Below, one piece after another: positions 1 to 11,929 of a DNA stretch of 64,000 nucleotides. Both the position numbers and the translations under genes were made by a program. Source of the stretch: Helianthus annuus. Taxonomy: Eukaryota > Streptophyta > Magnoliopsida > Asterales > Asteraceae. How positions within the stretch are numbered: the first letter of the stretch is position 1; each line of letters opens with the position of its first letter. The notes beneath the pieces are model-generated. The model made no database searches. It was not told the DNA's origin and saw only the letters and a list, made by a program, of their open reading frames with translations. The DNA is taken from NCBI RefSeq assembly GCF_002127325.2, contig NC_035439.2:145530709-145594708 (forward strand), given 5' to 3'.

Positions 1-383
1 TCCAAGAACTCATCAACCGTTTCGCCTTCCTTCATTCGCGAACTCTCAAGCTGCCTTCTTAATGTTGCCAGGCGAGCCGCTCTCACCCGATCTACACCCA
101 AGTACCGTGTCTTCAGTCCATCCCACACTTGCTTGGGATCAGTGTAACTAGCCATCTGCAATACCATCTCCTCGGGAATAACTTGAAACAGGAAAGCCAA
201 CGCTTGTTTCAATTTTTCCTGATTTGGCTCTTCACCTAAGGCCCTTTCTTTGACGGTCTCCCATAAACCGTGAGCATCCATTATCGCCTTCACTTTGATC
301 GCCCATACAGAATAGTTTGTTGCCGTCAAAACCGGATACTGGTACGTGATCGAACCACCTGCTTTCACCGGTACTAACGCCAT
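1..383 (-). CDS. Ty1/copia gag, N-terminal part (cut by window edge)
   Basis: Open frame on the minus strand from the ATG at 383-381 to the window edge, about 127 residues without a stop. The product starts MALVPVKAGG and contains NYSVWAIKVKAIM, then a VWDGLKTRYLG block and RRQLESSRMKEGETVDEF, the pattern of plant copia gag proteins of the UBN2/DUF4219 class. Gag builds the cytoplasmic particle that packages element RNA. The ATG is the first after a tRNA-Met-type primer site and an LTR, so the start is well supported. No break is visible in this part; zinc knuckle and pol would lie left of the window. Family assignment is from motif recognition, not a search. Confidence 0.85.
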   Translation of the reverse strand, partial: MALVPVKAGGSITYQYPVLTATNYSVWAIKVKAIMDAHGLWETVKERALGEEPNQEKLKQALAFLFQVIPEEMVLQMASYTDPKQVWDGLKTRYLGVDRVRAARLATLRRQLESSRMKEGETVDEFL

Positions 384-749
384 TTTTTTCCTTTGACAGC
401 TTCAACTCCTTTTCCGATCAAACCCGTTCAAGAACTCTATTCACCCGATCAAGAAAACAAGTAACCGCTTATACCATTTTCTTTAACCCGCTAAGCGAAC
501 AAATCTAAAACCAACTGTTTTGACGGATCTTTCACGTTCGTTTTTCACGCACCTCCGTCGGTTAGACTCTTATTACGAACAGGATGATCAAGAGTTGAAG
601 CTGCTTTCGTGACACTTCAACTTTCGATCACAACAAGATCACAGCCCCTTCAAAAAACGAACGAAGCTCTACGCGTAACAACCCTTCGTCTTGATCCTTC
701 TTTACGAGCTATGACCAACTTCCGTTCAACAATCTCAGAACCGTATCAG

Positions 750-761
750 CTCTGATACCAA
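750..761 (-). promoter_or_regulatory. Primer-binding site, copia element
   Basis: The minus strand reads TGGTATCAGAGC two bases inside the LTR end. It is complementary to the 3' end of initiator tRNA-Met, the usual primer of plant copia elements. Confidence 0.85.
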
Positions 762-763
762 TT

Positions 764-1075
764 GTTGGAAATCAGGCCCTTGATCTAATAAACAAACACA
801 CAATATGAACAAACTTGTTTGACTCTTTTATTAATTTATCAATGAGAGCACACTAATTACAATGACCCTAACCATCTATTTATACTAAACTTCTTCTAGT
901 CCTAACCCGACTCAAACTCTATTAGTAAAATAAATAAACAAACTAGATAAACCTATCTAATAAACCTTGATGCCCAAGAAAACATCCCTAGACTAGAATT
1001 AGGAAACCTAAATAAAATAAACTAAAACACTTAGCACCCTCCAACTTTTGAGTTATGAGAAGATTAGTCCCAACA
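764..1075 (-). repeat. 5' LTR of the left-edge copia element
   Basis: 312 bp bounded by TGTTGG and CCAACA. On the minus strand a TATAAATAG box lies at 884-876. Primer site and gag follow leftwards, so this is the 5' LTR. The 5 bases outside it are ACTCT (1076-1080); the matching copy lies outside the window. Confidence 0.8.
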
Positions 1076-1099
1076 ACTCTCAAGGTCATCCACCTTTAG

Positions 1100-1291
1100 C
1101 CTTCGTTGCGTTCGCTAAATTTATTTGTGTTCGTGAACTATTCGTGAACACACTCATTTACTTAATGAACGAATACGAACATAAAATCTCGTTCGGTACG
1201 TGTTCATGAGCCGTTCGTGAACACATTTATTTCCTTAACGAACGAACACGAAAAGGCTTTGTTCGAATTTGTTCGGTTCGTTTACAGCCCT
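1100..1291. repeat. GTTCGT-rich inverted-motif repeat
   Basis: About 190 bp dense in GTTCGTGAAC/GAACGAAC motifs in both orientations, ending in a CCCTA-type terminus that resembles hAT-like MITE ends (GGGCTGTAAACGAACCG on the minus strand). The left terminus is not recognisable and no TSD was found, so it may be a truncated MITE. Confidence 0.4.
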
Positions 1292-1631
1292 AAATCTAAT
1301 CACAACGCATCGCTATGCATTTAATCGTTAACAAATAGAAGATTGCATTCCACATTCATAGTAACAGAAATTAAACCTTAAAGTTGTTAATTTCACTCTG
1401 CGATGTTATCCAAAATTTTAGCTCGGAGAAAACATATGGATTTGAGTACGAGTTATCTGGACTTGAATCCATACGGATCAACTATGTGGGCCTAGACAGT
1501 TTATTCATTTAATGTTGGACGCCTATTTCTAGATTTAATAAATTATAATGTATATATGATAGGCAAAAACACTTCAACGTATACGCACTTAGAATTTACG
1601 CTAAGCCCAACCCAAACTAAACTTGACGCCC
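1292..1631. other. Non-coding stretch with one dispersed repeat copy
   Basis: No gene seen. Positions 1483-1545 match the inverted pair at 59935-60775: the shared text includes GGGCCTA, TTTATTCATTTAATGTTG and GATTTAATAA. Confidence 0.45.
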
Positions 1632-1639
1632 ATTCAGGT

Positions 1640-2615
1640 TAGAGATGGGCATAATAATCGGTTTCAAAACTGAACCGGTAGAACTGACCTGGAACCGGTT
1701 CCAGTTCCTACCCGTCTTATAGAAGAACCGGTTCCGGGTTCAAAACACTCGTTGGTTCCAATCCGGTTTCACATTTTATAAATAAAATCGGTTCGAACCC
1801 GGTTCATACCAGACCCGGTTCCTACCCGGACCTGGTTCCTACCCGTAGGTTCGTACCCGGTTCATACCCGGTTTCTACAGGAGTTGTATCTTGTAACCCT
1901 CAGCTTTTAACCACTCCGCATATATAATCCATACATTGCTAGGTTTTTTTTCATATACCAGACGCCATGGAGGGGGGGGATATTCGACGGTCCTCCCAAC
2001 CGCCAAGGTGATCCCACCTCGCAGACCGCCACCCAGCAAGCCTGAGTCTGGGGTAAATCCGCTACCGTAGGGGCATTGGGAACGAGCAAGACTCGAACCC
2101 GCCACCTCCGGGTTTGAATGCGGGCTGGTGGCCATTGGGTTGACACCCAATGGTTCCAGACGCCATGGAAGAACAAAAGAAAACTAAAACTAAGAAGAAA
2201 GCCATTTGATGAGTTAATCAGGTTCGTAATTTGATAAAACATAAAAGATGAACGAAACGAGTTATCAAAATCAAATAAAAGAAAACGAAAATCAATTCTC
2301 AAACCCTCCAGGCATCTTTCCTCAGGTCGGTTCGGGTTTAATGTGAGTTTTTCGGTTCAAAACCCGGGAAGGAACTGGTTCCTACAGTATTTTTAATGGT
2401 TAAAAACCGGGTAGGAACCGGAACCGGTTACACCAAGAACCGGTTCCAACCCTACCCGGAACCGGTTACACTCGGTTCTAGTTTTAATGGTAAAACCCGG
2501 GTAGGAACTGGAACCGGTTACATCAAGAACGGGTTCCATTGACACTCATTCATGAACCGGGTACGGTTTGGAACTGGTTCCGGTTATTAAAAAGAACCGG
2601 ATATGCCCACCTCTA
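1640..2615. mobile_element. Non-autonomous hAT element with 8-bp TSD
   Basis: Terminal inverted repeats TAGAGATGGGCAT (1640-1652) and TAGAGGTGGGCAT (complement of 2603-2615) are flanked by the direct repeat ATTCAGGT (1632-1639 and 2616-2623). An 8-bp duplication with TAGAG..GGGCA ends is diagnostic of hAT. Subterminal regions are full of AACCGGTTCC motifs, repeated subterminal sites as seen in hAT ends. No transposase frame is present. A SINE sits inside, so the hAT insertion is the older event. Confidence 0.85.
1972..2155 (-). mobile_element. tRNA-derived SINE nested in the hAT element
   Basis: Flanked by the 14-bp direct repeat CCAGACGCCATGGA (1958-1971 and 2156-2169). On the minus strand it contains a good pol III box B, GGTTCGAGTCT, with a weaker box A-like TGGCCACCAGC upstream. 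Length (~184 bp), long TSD and internal promoter fit a tRNA-related SINE. The 3' end is a run of eight C rather than the usual A- or T-rich tail. The family is not identified. Confidence 0.65.
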
Positions 2616-2869
2616 ATTCAGGTTTGTAAAGCTGTTGTCAAGACTGCTTGACTTACGATCCTAAACATTCACTAGACTAAAAGTGACGAGTTAAACATGT
2701 TAAAACATGTTTAACTAAGTTAGAAAACAGGTTTGATATCAAAACAAAGTGTTTTGATACCCTAAAATAGCTTCGTCGCCAAATACGCATAAACACGTAT
2801 TTTAACCGAGGCTTTGACTCGTCACTTCAACTAATCGACGTGGTAATCAGTAACCTCCTGATTTACTTA

Positions 2870-5679
2870 ATGCCGAGAACATCGATCGTCGAGCGAAAAC
2901 GCTTGGCAACCTCCTGAAAGCAGCTTTTCTTGCCACAGACCTTTCTCCAATTATTAGGAATCTGATGCCGTCACTAAACACATTCCTTAAATTGTAGCCA
3001 TTTTTTTGTTTATTTTTTTGTGTCTAATCCGCATATATATCGCCATTGTTCTTGATTTTCTTGACTGTATATCTATGAAAAGTCAACATATACACGTGTG
3101 ATTTAGTTTATGAAGGTTTTTCAATGCCGAGAACCTCGATCAGAGAGTATAAATGGCGTAAGTTTCACAATAATATAAAACTAAAATGTGATATACCGGG
3201 TTGGGTTCGAGTTACAGAAACAAGGGCCAAACCAACCACCCAAGAATGGAATCGTCGAGCGAAAACACATGGCAACCTCCTGGAAGCAGCTTTTCTTGCC
3301 ACCAGACCTTTCCCAATCAATTAGGAATCTGATGCCGTCACTAAACACTTTCCTTAAATTGAAGCCATTTTTGAGTGTTTATTTTTTGGTGTCTAATAAG
3401 CATGTATATCACCAATGCTCTTGATTTTCTGGACTGCAAATCTCTTAAATGTCAACATATACATGTGTGATTTAGTTCACGAATATTTCTCAATGCCGAG
3501 AACCTCGATCAGAGAGTAAAAATGGCGTAAGGTTCACAATAGTGTAAAACTAAAATGAGATATACAGTGCTAGGATTCGAGTTACAGGAACAAGGGCAAA
3601 ACCAACAACCCAAGAACGGAATCGTCGAGCGAAAACACTTGGCAACCTCCTGGAAGCAGCTTTTCTTGCCACCAGACCTTTCTCCATTTATTAGGAATCT
3701 GATGTCGTCACTAAACACATTCCTTAAATTGTAGCCATTTTTTTAGTGTTTATTTTTTGGTGTCTAATCCGCATATATATCACCATTGTTCTTGATTTTC
3801 TTGACTGTATATCTCTTAAATGTCAACATATACATTTGAGATTTAGTTTACTAAGATTTTTCAATTCCGAGAACCTCGATCAGAGTGTAAAAAAGGCGTA
3901 GGTTCATAATGGTGTAAAACTAAAATGGGATACCGGCCTAGGATTCGAGTTACAGGAACAAGGGCCGAACCAACCACTCAAGAATGGAATTGTCGAGCAA
4001 AAACGCTTGACAACCTCCTAAAAGCTGCTTTTCTTGCCACCAAGACTTTCTCCAATTAGAAATCTGATGTCGTCACTAAACACATTCCTTAATTTGTAGC
4101 CATTTTATGAGTTTATATTTTTTTGGTGTCTAATTCGCATATATATATCACCATTGCTCTTGATTTTCTTAACTGTATATCTCTTAAATGTCAACATATA
4201 CACGTGTGATTTAGTTTACGAAGATATTTCAATGCCAAGAACCTCGATCAGAGAGTAAAAATGGCGTAAGGTTCAGAATAGTGTAGAACTAAAATGGGAT
4301 ATACCGGGATAGGATTCGAGTTACAGGAATAAGGGCCAAACCAACCACCCAAGAATGGAACCGTCGAGCGAAAACACTTGGCAACCTCGTCGAAGTAGCT
4401 TTTCTTGCCACCAGACCTTTCTCCGTCAATTAGGAATCTGATGTCATCACTAAACACATTCCTTAAATTGTAGCCATTTTTTGAGTGTTTATTTTTTGGT
4501 GTCTAATCCGCATATATATCACCATTCCTCTTGATTTTCTTGACTGTGTATCTCTTAAATGTCAACATATACACATGTGATTTAGTTTATGAAGATTTTT
4601 CAATGCTGACAACCTTGATCAGAGAGTGAAAAAGGCATGAGGTTCACAATGGTGTAAAATAAAATGGGATATACCGGGCTAGGATTCGAGTTACATGAAC
4701 AAAGGCCAAACCAACCACCCAAGAACGGAATCGTCGAGAGAAAACACTTGACAGCCTACTGGAAGCAGCTTTTCTTGCCACTATACCTTTCTCCATTAAT
4801 TAGGAATCTGATGCCATCACAGTAAACACATTCCTTAAACTGTACCCATTTTTTGAGTGTTTATTTTTTGGTATCTAATCCGCATATATATCACTATTGC
4901 TCTTGATTTTCTTGACTGTATATCTCTTACACGGGTGATTTAGTTTACGAAGATTTTTCAATGCCGAGAACCTCAATCAGAGAGAAAAAAAGGTGTATGG
5001 TTCACAATAGTGTAAAACTAAAATGGGATATACCGGGCTAGGATTCGAGTTACAGGAACAAGGGCCAAACCAACCACCCAAGAATGGAATCGTCAAGCGA
5101 AAACACTTGGCAACCTCCTAGAAGCAGCTTTTCTTGCCTCCAGACCTTTCTCCATCAATTAGGAATCCGATGCCTTCAAGAAACACATTCCTTAAATTGT
5201 AGCCATTTTTTGAGTGTTTATATTTTGGTGTCTAATCCACATATATATCACCATTGCTCTTGATTTTCTTGACTGTATATCTCTTAAATGTCAACACATA
5301 CACGTGTGATTTAGTTTACGAAGATTTCTCAATGTCGAGAACCTCGATCAGAGAGTAAAAAAGGCGTAAGGTTCACAATGGTGTAAAACTAAAATGGGAT
5401 ATACCGGGCTAGTATTCGAGTTACAGGAACAAGGGCCTAACCAACCACCCAAGAATGGAATCGTCGAGCGAAAACACTTGATAACCTCCTGGAAGCAGCT
5501 TTTCTTGCCACCAGACCTTTCTCCATCAATTAGGAATCTGGTGCCGTCACTAAACACATTCTTTAAATTGTAGCCATTTTTAGAGTGTTTATTATTTTAT
5601 ATCTAATCCGGATATATATCACCATTGCTCTTTATTTTGTTGACTGTATATCTCTTAAATGTCAACATATACACATGCG
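2870..5679. repeat. Satellite array, block A (~369-bp monomers)
   Basis: Eight head-to-tail units start at about 2870, 3124, 3493, 3864, 4232, 4603, 4961 and 5332, each at an ATGCCGAGAACCTCGATCAG motif. Spacing is 368-371 bp except a first unit shortened by an internal deletion (254 bp) and one unit of 358 bp. Each unit holds the same landmarks: GGATTCGAGTTACAGGAACA, CACCCAAGAATGGAATCGTC and TGTCAACATATACACGTG. AT-rich, roughly 85-95% alike by eye. Pericentromeric or subtelomeric satellites of this length are common in plants; location here is unknown. Confidence 0.95.
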
Positions 5680-6656
5680 ATCGAGGTTCTTGGCATTGAA
5701 CTATAATTTAATGTTTTGACCATTCGGTTTTGACTAAGGATTAAATTAGGATAATTTACATATTCCTGTTTTGTGATTGTTTATGAATTTGTGTGCTTGT
5801 CTTGGTTGTGATTGGTTGTTTGGTTAGGTGATCTTGTTAGTCTTGTCTAGAACTATTTAGATCATTCTAGGTTCGTTAATCTACTAGGTTTTCGGTCTTG
5901 AGCTTGATATTAGAGATAATTTAAGTTTAACTAAATTAATTAAAATCAACTAAGTATAGTGTGCATCCTTTTGTGGCAACTCTAGGGATGAGTCAGGATT
6001 GCTAGGTTATTAGCTAGGCGTTGTTTGGTAGTTTGGGTGACCGATAGCTCGGATCCGGCAACTTATTCACGTTTAGGGTTTCCTAGGTTTTCAATTATGT
6101 AACAGGTTTAGCTTCATGGCAGAAGGATTTTAGCACCATAGTTGTTTTTAATGAGAATTGTGGGATTCGGTGTCGATAGTTCGAGTGGTTTCCAATTTAG
6201 CACTTCATCAGTCTGTTCCATCTTCTATTTTGGTTGATCATCCTTAGGGGGGAGGTTTTCTGGGTAGATTCGGAGCTTTAGATATTGGTCAGGACTAGAG
6301 GTCATGGGTTGGTCATTGATTCGAAGCCTGGGTAGTTCTTTCTCATCATTGTCTGCTCTCCGTCACTTCACCAATCTTGCTTGCTTGTTCCGTTCTCTTG
6401 TTTATTCGCTTTAGTAAAATTAGTTAATTAAAAACCTCAAAGCCAACAAATGTAAACCAATTAAGTAATTAGTTGAGTCAGAGTCTAGTTTAGCGTCGCA
6501 AGTGTCTCGTGGCTTCGATACTTGGACTACATTAGGCTTTACTACGTACGATAGGTACACTTCCCAGTCAGTGGTCAAGAATTTAGAGTGTCTTAGTTTA
6601 TAAATATAAAACTAGGGTGCTAGATTAGGTTTAGTTTTTATAGACCGCATTCAGCA
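5680..6656. other. ~1-kb insertion interrupting the satellite
   Basis: Block A stops mid-monomer; bases 5680-5699 are an inverted monomer piece (TCGAGGTTCTTGGCATTGA). About 960 bp of unrelated sequence follow, and the satellite resumes mid-unit at 6657. The insert has no long ORF. Its text (e.g. GTGGCTTCGATACTTGGACT near 6510) resembles LTR or leader DNA of Ty3/gypsy elements, but no terminal repeats or TSD were found. The class is left open. Confidence 0.6.
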
Positions 6657-9600
6657 CACCTGTGTCTAATCTGCATATTTATCACCATTGCTCTTGATTT
6701 TCTTAAGTGTATATCTCTTAAATGTCAACATATACACGTGTGATTTAGTTTACGAAGATTTTTCAAAGCCGAGAACTTCGATCAGAGTGTAAAAAAGGCG
6801 TAAGGTTCACAATGGTGTAAAACTAAAATGGGATATATCGGGGTAGGATTCGAGTTACAGGAACAAGGGCAAAACCAACCACTCAAGAATAGAATCGTCG
6901 AGCGAAAACACTTGACAAACTCCTGCAAGCAACTTTTCTTGCCACCAGACCTTTCTCCATCAATTAGGAATTTGATGCCGTCACTAAACACATTCCTTAA
7001 ATTGTACCCTTTTTAAGTGTTTATTTTTTGGTGTCTAATCCGCATATACATCACCATTGCTCTTGATTTTCTTGTCTGTATATCTCTTAAATGTCAACAT
7101 ATACACGCGTGATTTAGTTTACGAAGATTTTTCAATGCCGAGAACCTCGATCAGAAAGAAAAAGGCGTAAGGTTCACAATAGTGTAAAACTAAAATGGGA
7201 TGTACCGTGCTAGGATTCGAGTTACAGGAATAAGGGCCAAACCAACCACCGAAGAATGGAATCGTCAAGCGAAAACACTTGGCAACCTCCTAGAAGCAGC
7301 TTTTCTTGCCTCCAGACCTTTCTCCATCAATTAGGAATCCGATGCCTTCAAGAAACACATTCCTTAAATTGTAGCCATTTTTTGAGTGTTTATATTTTGG
7401 TGTCTAATCCACATATATATCACATTGCTCTTGATTTTCTTGACTGTATATCTCTTAAATGTCAACACATACACGTGTGATTTAGTTTACGAAGATTTCT
7501 CAATGTCGAGAACCTCGATCAGAGAGTAAAAAAGGCATAAGTTTCACAATGGTGTAAAACTAAAAAGGGATATACCAGGCTAGTATTCGAGTTACAGGAA
7601 CAAGGGCTAAACCAACGACCCAAGAATGGAATCGTCGAGCGAAAAGACTTGGCAACCTCCTGGAAGCAGCTTTTCTTGCCACCAGAATTTTCTCCATCTA
7701 TTAGTAATATGATGTCGTCACTAAACACATTCCTTAAATTGTAGCCATTTTTTGAGTGTTTATTTTTTGGTGTTTTATCCGCATATTATCACCATTGCTC
7801 TTTATTTTGTTAACTGTATATCCTTTAAATGTCAACATATACACGTGTGATTTAGTTTACGAAGATTTGTCAACGCTGAGAACCTCGATCAGAGAGTAAA
7901 ATAGGTGTAAGTTTCAAAATGGTGTAAAACTAAAATGTGATATACCGGGAGAGGATTCTAGTTACAGGAACAAGGGCCAAACCAACCACCCAAGAATGGA
8001 ATCGTCGAGCGAAAACACTTGACATCCTCCTTGAAGCAGCTTTTCTTGCCACGAGACATTTCTCCATCAAGTAGGAATCTGATGCCGTCACTAAACACAT
8101 TCCATAATTTGTAGCCATTTTATGAGTTTATATTTTTTTTGGTGTCTAATCCGCATATATATCACCATTGATCTTGATTTGCTGGACTCTATATCTCTTA
8201 AATGTCAACAAATACACGTGCGCTTTAGTTTACGAAGATTTTTCAATGCCGAGAACCTCGATCAGAGAGCAAAAAAAGGCGTAAGGTTCACAATGGTGTA
8301 AAACTAAAATGGGATATACCGGGCTAGGATTCGAGTTATAAGAACAAGGGCCAAACCAACCACCCAAGAATGGAATTGTCGAGCGAAAACACTTGACAAC
8401 CTCCTAGAAACAACTTTTCTTGCCACCAGGACTTTCTCCATCAATTAGAAATCTGATGCCGTCACTAAACACATTCCTTAAATTGTAGCCATTTTATGAG
8501 TTTATATTTTTTTGGTGTCTAATCCGCATATATATCGCCATTGCTCTTGATTTTCTTAACTGTATATCTCTTAAATGTCAACATATACACGTGTGATTTA
8601 GTTTACGAAGATATTTCAATGCCAAGAACCTCGATCAGAGAGTAAAAATGGCGTAAGGTTCACAATAGTGTAAAACTAAAATGGGATATACCGGGCTAGG
8701 ATTCAAGATACAGGAATAAGGGCCAAACCAACCACCCAAGAATGGAATCGTCGACTGAAAACACTTGGCAACCTCGTCGAAGCAGCTTTTCTTGCCACCA
8801 GATATTTCTCTGTCAATTAGGAATCTGATGTCATCACTAAACACATTCCTTAAATTGTAGCCATTTTTTGAGTGTTTATTTTTTGGTGTCTAATCCGCAT
8901 ATATATCATCATTCCTCTTGATTTTCTTGACTGTGTATCTCTTAAATGTCAACATATACACATGTGATTTAGTTTATGAAGATTTTTCAATGCCGAGAAC
9001 CTCGATTAGAGAGTAAAAAAGGCGTAACATTCACAATGGTGTAAAACTAAAATGGGATATATCGGGCTAGAATTCGAGTTATAGGAACAAGGGCCAAACT
9101 AATCACCCAAGAATGGAATTGTCGAGCGAAAGCACTTGACAACCTCCTGCAAGCAGCTTTTCTTGCCACCAGGCCTTTCTCCATCAATTAGGAATCTGAT
9201 GCCGTCACTAAACAACCTTAAGTTGTAGCAATTTTTTGAGTGCTTATTTTTTAGTGTCTAATACGCATATATGTCACCATTGCCCTTGATTTTCTTAACT
9301 ATACATCTCTTAAATGTCAACATATACACGTGTGATTTAGTTTATGAATATTTTTAAATGTCGAGAACCTTGATCAGAGATTAAAGAACGCGTAAGGTTC
9401 ATATTGGTGTAAACCTAAAATGGGAAATACCGGGCTAGGATTCGAGTTACACGAACAAGGGCCAAACCAACCACTCAAGAATGGAATCGTCAAGCAAAAA
9501 CACTTGACAACCTACTGGAAGTAGCTTTTCTTGCCACCAGACCTTTCTCCATCAATTAGGAATCTGATGTCGTCACTAAACAACCTTAAGTTGTAGCCAT

Positions 9601-10737
9601 TTTTGAGTGCTTATTTTTTAGTGTCTAATACGCATATATATATCACCATTGCTCTTGATTTTCTTGACTATATATCTCTTAAATGTCAACATATACACGT
9701 GTGATTTAGTTTATGTAGATTTTTCAATGTCGAGAAACTCGATCAGAGAGTAAAAAAGGCGTAAGGTTCACATTGGTGTAAAACTAAAATGAGATATACC
9801 GGGCTAGGATTCGAGTTACACGAACAAGGGCCAAACCAACCACCCAAGAATGTAATCGTCAAGAAAAAACATTTGACAACCTCCTGCACGCAGCTTTTCT
9901 TGCCACCAGACCTTTCACCATCAATTAGGAATCTGATGCCGTCACTAAACACATTCCTTAAGTTGTGGCCATTTTTTGAGTGTTTAATTTTTGGTGTCTA
10001 ATCCGCATATATATCGCCATTTCTCTTGGTTTTCTTGACTGTACATCTCTTAAATGTTAACATATACACGTGTGATTTAGTTTATGAAGATATTTCAATG
10101 CCGAGAACCTCGATCAGAGAGAAAAAATGGCATAAGGTTTACAATAGTGTAAAACTAAAATGGGATATACCGGGCTAGGATTCGAGTTACACGAACAAGG
10201 GCCAAACCAACCACCCAAGATTGGAATCGTCTAGCAAAAACACCTGACAACCTACTGGAAGCAACTTTTCTTGCCACCAGACATTTCTCCATCAATTAGT
10301 AATCTGATGCCGTCACTAAACAACCTTAAGTTGTAGCCATTTTTTGAGTGCTTATTTTTTAGTGTCTAATACACATATATATCACCATTGCTCTTGATTT
10401 TCTTGACTATACATCTCTTAAATGTCAACATATACACGTGTGATTTAGTTTATGAAGATTTTTCAATGCCAAGCACCTCGATCAGAGAGTAAAAATGGCG
10501 TAAGGTTCAAAATAGTGTAAAACTAAAATGGGATCTACCGGGCTAGGATTTTAGTTACAGGAACAAGGGCCAAACCAACCACCCAAGAATGGAATTGTCG
10601 TGCAAAAACACTTGACAACCTCCTGGAAGCAGCTTTTCTTGCCACCAGACCTTTCTCCATCAATTAGGAATTTGATGCCGTCACTAAACATATTCCTTAG
10701 TTGTAGTCATTCTTTGAGTGTTTATTTTTTGGTGTCT
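6657..10737. repeat. Satellite array, block B
   Basis: A partial unit followed by eleven units starting at about 6766, 7135, 7503, 7873, 8246, 8619, 8990, 9358, 9727, 10098 and 10466; spacing 368-373 bp. The last is cut off near 10737. Unit variants recur in order: 7135-7503 match 4961-5332, and 8246-8619-8990 match 3864-4232-4603, so segments were duplicated as groups. Three units share an AACAACCTTAAG deletion variant. Several units keep a 69-codon antisense frame at the same offset (unit start +16), for example 8635-8844 and 9743-9952. Confidence 0.95.
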
Positions 10738-10745
10738 GATCACCG

Positions 10746-11890
10746 TGTCCCACATAGGTAAGATAACAAAACTTAAAGTTATATATAAGGAGGAGCACTC
10801 CTTATAAATTATTTCCTTAAAGGCAAACACAAGTGGGGACCAAAGGGTACCTCGCACCCGCACACATGCGCGCGTGACATGGTCTATAGTCCCAATTTGG
10901 TGCACATTGAACTTCGCACACCGCCTTTGTATTTTTACCCATGAGCGTGTGGTCAGATACATGGCGGGTCCGCTTATGGCGCACCCTTGGGTGGCATAGG
11001 TGGATGCTAAGGCATGTCGCATGTCGCTACGGCGTGAGCTCCTTAGGCGCATGGCGCACCAGTGGGTGACTTAGGCGGATGACGTGGCACAGGCCTCTCA
11101 GGCGTGCAAAGAATGAAAGTGGCGCACGAGTTTGGATGACGCATGACAAGGTGGCATCCTGGTATGCGTAGTGGCATCCGTGAGGCGCGTGACTCCATAT
11201 GGCGTTGCGTGAGATCCTGGTATGCGTAGCGACTTCCAATTAGCGTGTAGCGCAAGAAGATGTGTTTCGCGGAAGCGCAGTGCAGGTTCCACTAGTGCAA
11301 TATGTTGAATGGCAGTTTTCTTTTACTACCACTTAATATCCATTAATTTAGAGTTTAAACCCTTTTTTTATTACAAGATTAATTATCTTGTTAATTACAA
11401 GATTAATGATCTTGTTTATGAAAATCATTAAGAGGGTTGAATGAGTCTATGCATCTCATTATAAAATGAATATGGTTTATTCATTTGAGAATAAGAAGCA
11501 AAATAGACACAACAAATTCGTCTTTGGTTTATTCATTTGAGAATAAGAAGCAAAATAGACACAACAAATTCGTCTTTTGTTCCATGTAAATTTAGAGAGG
11601 AGCACTCTCAAAATTATTCTTTTCTCAACTTCATATTTTCCTAATTGTATGAAGACCAAATTATACCGGGCGCTATCTCGGACATGAGTGTCATCTCCGG
11701 CAGTACACATACTGTTCCGGTTGTTGTACCCTGGGAGACAGAACCGTCTGAGAGGAGGCGCGGAATCTGTTTTAAAGGAAGCGTGTTGAACACGTGCCTC
11801 AACCAAAACCGTCAACAATTCTGCTTGTCTTGCAGCGGAGTTTCGATCTCGTATGTGCGGTTGAAGTTTCCAAAGACATTGACTTGAATC
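10746..11890. other. Retroelement-like non-coding remnant
   Basis: No convincing gene. The stretch begins TGTCCCACATAGG just after the satellite, has TATATAAGG near 10780, and contains AGGAGCACTCCT/AGAGGAGCACTCTC motifs. The 3' part (11640-11890: CCGTCTGAGAGGAGGCGCGG and CCTCAACCAAAACCGTCAAC) resembles the leader between LTR and gag of plant LTR retrotransposons. No matching second LTR, primer site or TSD was found. Confidence 0.35.
11474..11577. repeat. Perfect tandem duplication, 2 x 52 bp
   Basis: Positions 11474-11525 and 11526-11577 are identical 52-bp copies starting GGTTTATTCATTTGAGAATA. Confidence 0.9.
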
Positions 11891-11929
11891 AAGATTGGTA
11901 CAATTAAATTGTATATTACATTTATATAT

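Noticed and set aside
2040..2155. A tRNA gene on the minus strand
   Set aside because: Box B is good but no cloverleaf or anticodon stem can be drawn, and long flanking duplications indicate a SINE.
3509..9952. Repeated 69-codon antisense ORFs as a gene family
   Set aside because: They sit at one offset in satellite monomers and are broken in most units; satellite homology explains them. Kept only as a finding.
2870..10737. CRISPR-like regular repeats
   Set aside because: Whole 369-bp units repeat with no short conserved repeat and unique spacers; this is a eukaryotic satellite.
10684..11292. Overlapping minus-strand frames of 64-122 codons
   Set aside because: Several frames overlap in one GC-richer stretch with no conserved motif; composition explains them.
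10746..11890. A complete LTR element starting TGTCCCACAT
   Set aside because: No second LTR, primer site or TSD could be found, so only a remnant is reported.
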